NCBI GenBank assembly: GCA_007136585.1
Contig: SLGR01000220.1
Location: 1 to 15,844 of the forward strand
DNA: 15,844 nt
Source of the DNA: Candidatus Sumerlaeota bacterium
Lineage (GTDB): Bacteria > CG03 > SLGR01
Direction of reading: 5' to 3'
The notes under the pieces were generated by a model that did not search any database, had not been told where the DNA came from, and worked only from the letters and a program-made list of their open reading frames with translations. The position numbers and the translations under genes are program-made. Shown in pieces: positions 14,024 to 15,844 of the stretch (positions are counted from its first letter, which is position 1; each line of letters opens with the position of its first letter).

Positions 14024-15824
14024 ACCCTATATTGAAATATATCCTGTACCTGGAAAACTGCAGGCTTTTACCGTATTCAAAGGGTACAGCCGCGTCAACG
14101 CCTACAGGACCTACCGGGGTAGAGAACCTTATCCCGGCGCCCAGTCCGTATTTCAGCTCTTCCGCCCCCAGCCTCATTCTCCTGCCGAATACATTCCCGG
14201 CATCAAGGAAAAAGGAGCCGCTTACCCCCCCTGCTATTGGGTACCTAAGCTCTGCGGATGATTCAAAGAGGTAGTTACCCCCCAGCGGCTCCCCGGCCGG
14301 GTCCTCAGGGCCCAGGGACTGGTAACGGTACCCCCTTACGGTGTGGCTTCCCCCGGAGAAGAACCTTTTAAAGACAGGAATAATACGTGTGCCGGCCAGG
14401 GGCTCGGCCGCCCCGGCCCTTAACTTTACCGCTACGACAAACCCCAGCGCCTCCGCGTACCCGCGCGCCTCTCCTACGGCTTTAACAAAACCTATATCAG
14501 ACCCTAAAACCGGGAGAGACGGTTCCGCGTAGAGAGAGAGCTTGCCTCCTCTCCGGGGAAAAGACGGCGAATCCACATTAATGTAGTTCACCCCCGCCTG
14601 AACCCCGGATATACGGTAGAACTCACCGGGCCTTGTCTCTATTATCTCCTGCCTGACCGACTCCTCCACGCCGGAGGGTCGGCTGAACTCAAACCTGAGC
14701 GCCGCAAAACCGTCCAGGTTTTCCGTTATGGAAACCCCGGCGCGGAGCTGGGAGAGGATCCTTTCGTTAACATATGCCGGGGCCTCCTCGCGGTCAAACC
14801 CCACTTCATACCTCATATCCATCCGCCTAAGGGGATATCGCCTGCGGGAGACCTCAACCTTTCCCCCTGTAAGAAGCGACGAGTATTCTCCGGATAACCG
14901 CAGGGTCATAAGCCGGTTAAAAAGATACTCCCTGGACCACTCTGCCGAACCCCGGAACCTGTCCTCTGTCCCATACCCCACCCCGGCTCGGAGGCTCCGC
15001 ATAGGAGATTCCTCCACCTCGGCTATTACCGGGACTCTCTCCCGGGCGGGTTCCGGGGAGTAAACCCTCACCAGGTCAAAGAGACCCAGCCTGATGATAT
15101 TCCTCCGCGTCCGGTCAAGTTTCTTTTTTGAAAAGGGATCTCCCGGGCTGAATGCCGCCTCGTAGGCTATATCCTCATCTTTTACAATACGGTTTCCCTC
15201 TACTTGAAGTTCCCCGAACCGCTGAAAAGGACCCGGGGTAACCGTAAGTTCTACGAGAGCCTCTGCGGATTTCCGGAAGATTCGGACCCGGCCTTCGGCT
15301 TCTCCGGCCCCGTAACCGTTGTCGGTCAACGCCGTTCTTACCGATTCAAGGGTATCATCATAATCCCTTATACGGAATACCTCCCCCTCCCTAAGGGTTA
15401 TGCTCCCTCTTACAAGATCATAAATATCCCCATCTTCCGGGGAGATACCGCTGATATCTATACTGCTTATGCGCGCGGGTTCTCCCTCTTCTATAAAAAC
15501 GGTGATATAACGGCGGTTCCTTATTCTCTCAACCTCGAAACCGGCATCGGCGCTGTAATACCCCAGGCTCCTGTACAGGTTCATCACAGCGGAGATATCC
15601 CTCCGCAGGATGGTCTCGTTGTAACGGGGACGGCGTATGAGAGGAAGCCGCTGCAGGAAAGACGGGGAGCGGGTATCCATCACATCTTTTATGCGGGATA
15701 CGCTGACCCTCTCGTTCCCGTATATTTTCAGATCTCCCACTCTCGGGGACCGGGCACCGGAAACGGCCGGGGAAACAGAGAAAAAAACTATCAGAATAAT
15801 AAGTAAAACGCTTCTTTTATTCAT
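14013..15824 (-). CDS. tamA: TamA, Omp85-family outer-membrane barrel with three POTRA domains
   Basis: A 603-residue protein from the ATG at 15824. A signal peptide covers residues 1-23. POTRA 1 is about 28-117 (VGDLKIYGNERVS), POTRA 2 about 118-197 (SIDISGI) and POTRA 3 about 200-273 (FGELQVEGNRIV). A 16-strand barrel follows from about 275. Diagnostic Omp85 features are VRGYRYQSLGP (496-506), NYLFESSAELRYPI (517-530), DAGNVF (541-546) and GAGIRFSTPVGPVGVD (562-577). Three POTRA domains and about 600 residues fit TamA (577 in E. coli) rather than BamA (five POTRAs, about 800), and tamB lies directly downstream. I chose this ATG because GAAGG lies five bases upstream and the signal peptide begins there. 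The ATG at 15827 and a GTG at 15842 are also in frame, and the frame stays open to the window edge. The C-terminus ends YAI, not Phe. Its promoter lies outside the window. Confidence 0.88.
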   Translation of the reverse strand: MNKRSVLLIILIVFFSVSPAVSGARSPRVGDLKIYGNERVSVSRIKDVMDTRSPSFLQRLPLIRRPRYNETILRRDISAVMNLYRSLGYYSADAGFEVERIRNRRYITVFIEEGEPARISSIDISGISPEDGDIYDLVRGSITLREGEVFRIRDYDDTLESVRTALTDNGYGAGEAEGRVRIFRKSAEALVELTVTPGPFQRFGELQVEGNRIVKDEDIAYEAAFSPGDPFSKKKLDRTRRNIIRLGLFDLVRVYSPEPARERVPVIAEVEESPMRSLRAGVGYGTEDRFRGSAEWSREYLFNRLMTLRLSGEYSSLLTGGKVEVSRRRYPLRRMDMRYEVGFDREEAPAYVNERILSQLRAGVSITENLDGFAALRFEFSRPSGVEESVRQEIIETRPGEFYRISGVQAGVNYINVDSPSFPRRGGKLSLYAEPSLPVLGSDIGFVKAVGEARGYAEALGFVVAVKLRAGAAEPLAGTRIIPVFKRFFSGGSHTVRGYRYQSLGPEDPAGEPLGGNYLFESSAELRYPIAGGVSGSFFLDAGNVFGRRMRLGAEELKYGLGAGIRFSTPVGPVGVDAAVPFEYGKSLQFSRYRIYFNIGYAI

Positions 15825-15844
15825 CATAACCTTCGGGTTCACCA

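Noticed and set aside
13900-15824. BamA rather than TamA
   Set aside because: Three POTRA domains, about 600 residues and a directly overlapping tamB fit TamA. BamA would have five POTRAs and usually neighbours such as skp/ompH or lpx genes.

Overview
The window looks like chromosomal DNA from a diderm (Gram-negative type) bacterium. It encodes a TamA/TamB pair, several exported proteins and two predicted small outer-membrane beta-barrels. Coding density is very high, and most neighbouring genes overlap by 1-11 bases. Base composition is moderately G+C-rich, with heavy use of the ATA (Ile) and AGG/AGA (Arg) codons. Most starts lack an obvious Shine-Dalgarno sequence and seem to rely on translational coupling or very short leaders. 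I cannot name the phylum; an environmental or little-cultured lineage is my guess only. I see no tRNA, rRNA, CRISPR array, insertion sequence or phage gene.

Region A (1-4251) encodes exported proteins. A secreted seven-repeat beta-propeller protein (1-1121, minus) runs off the left edge. Next come two divergent two-gene modules that share a 106-base promoter region. The minus module is a small beta-barrel (1672-2169) followed by a charged-helix plus fibronectin-III protein (1220-1675). The plus module is a paralogous barrel (2276-2749) followed by a large secreted protein (2746-4251). The barrels resemble each other, and both partner proteins carry the same N-terminal motif (RVEEL-D/E-EK) just after the signal peptide. 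This duplicated architecture is the most unusual thing here.

Region B (4338-10028) is a tightly packed plus-strand operon behind a good extended -10 promoter. Its genes are a six-TM membrane protein with a HIHH motif, a 63-residue two-TM protein that repeats the C-terminal hairpin of its neighbour, a GerMN-domain protein, a GltS-type sodium/glutamate symporter, an ABC-F ATPase of Uup type, and NagB (glucosamine-6-phosphate deaminase).

Region C (10029-10378) holds a tiny lipoprotein gene with a perfect Shine-Dalgarno sequence. An in-frame TAG at 10212 is followed by 23 more sensible codons. Two back-to-back intrinsic terminators follow, one for each strand.

Region D (10379-15824, minus) is tamA-tamB: an Omp85 barrel with three POTRA domains overlapping a 1214-residue TamB. 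Together they form the module thought to help insert proteins, or move lipid, at the outer membrane.
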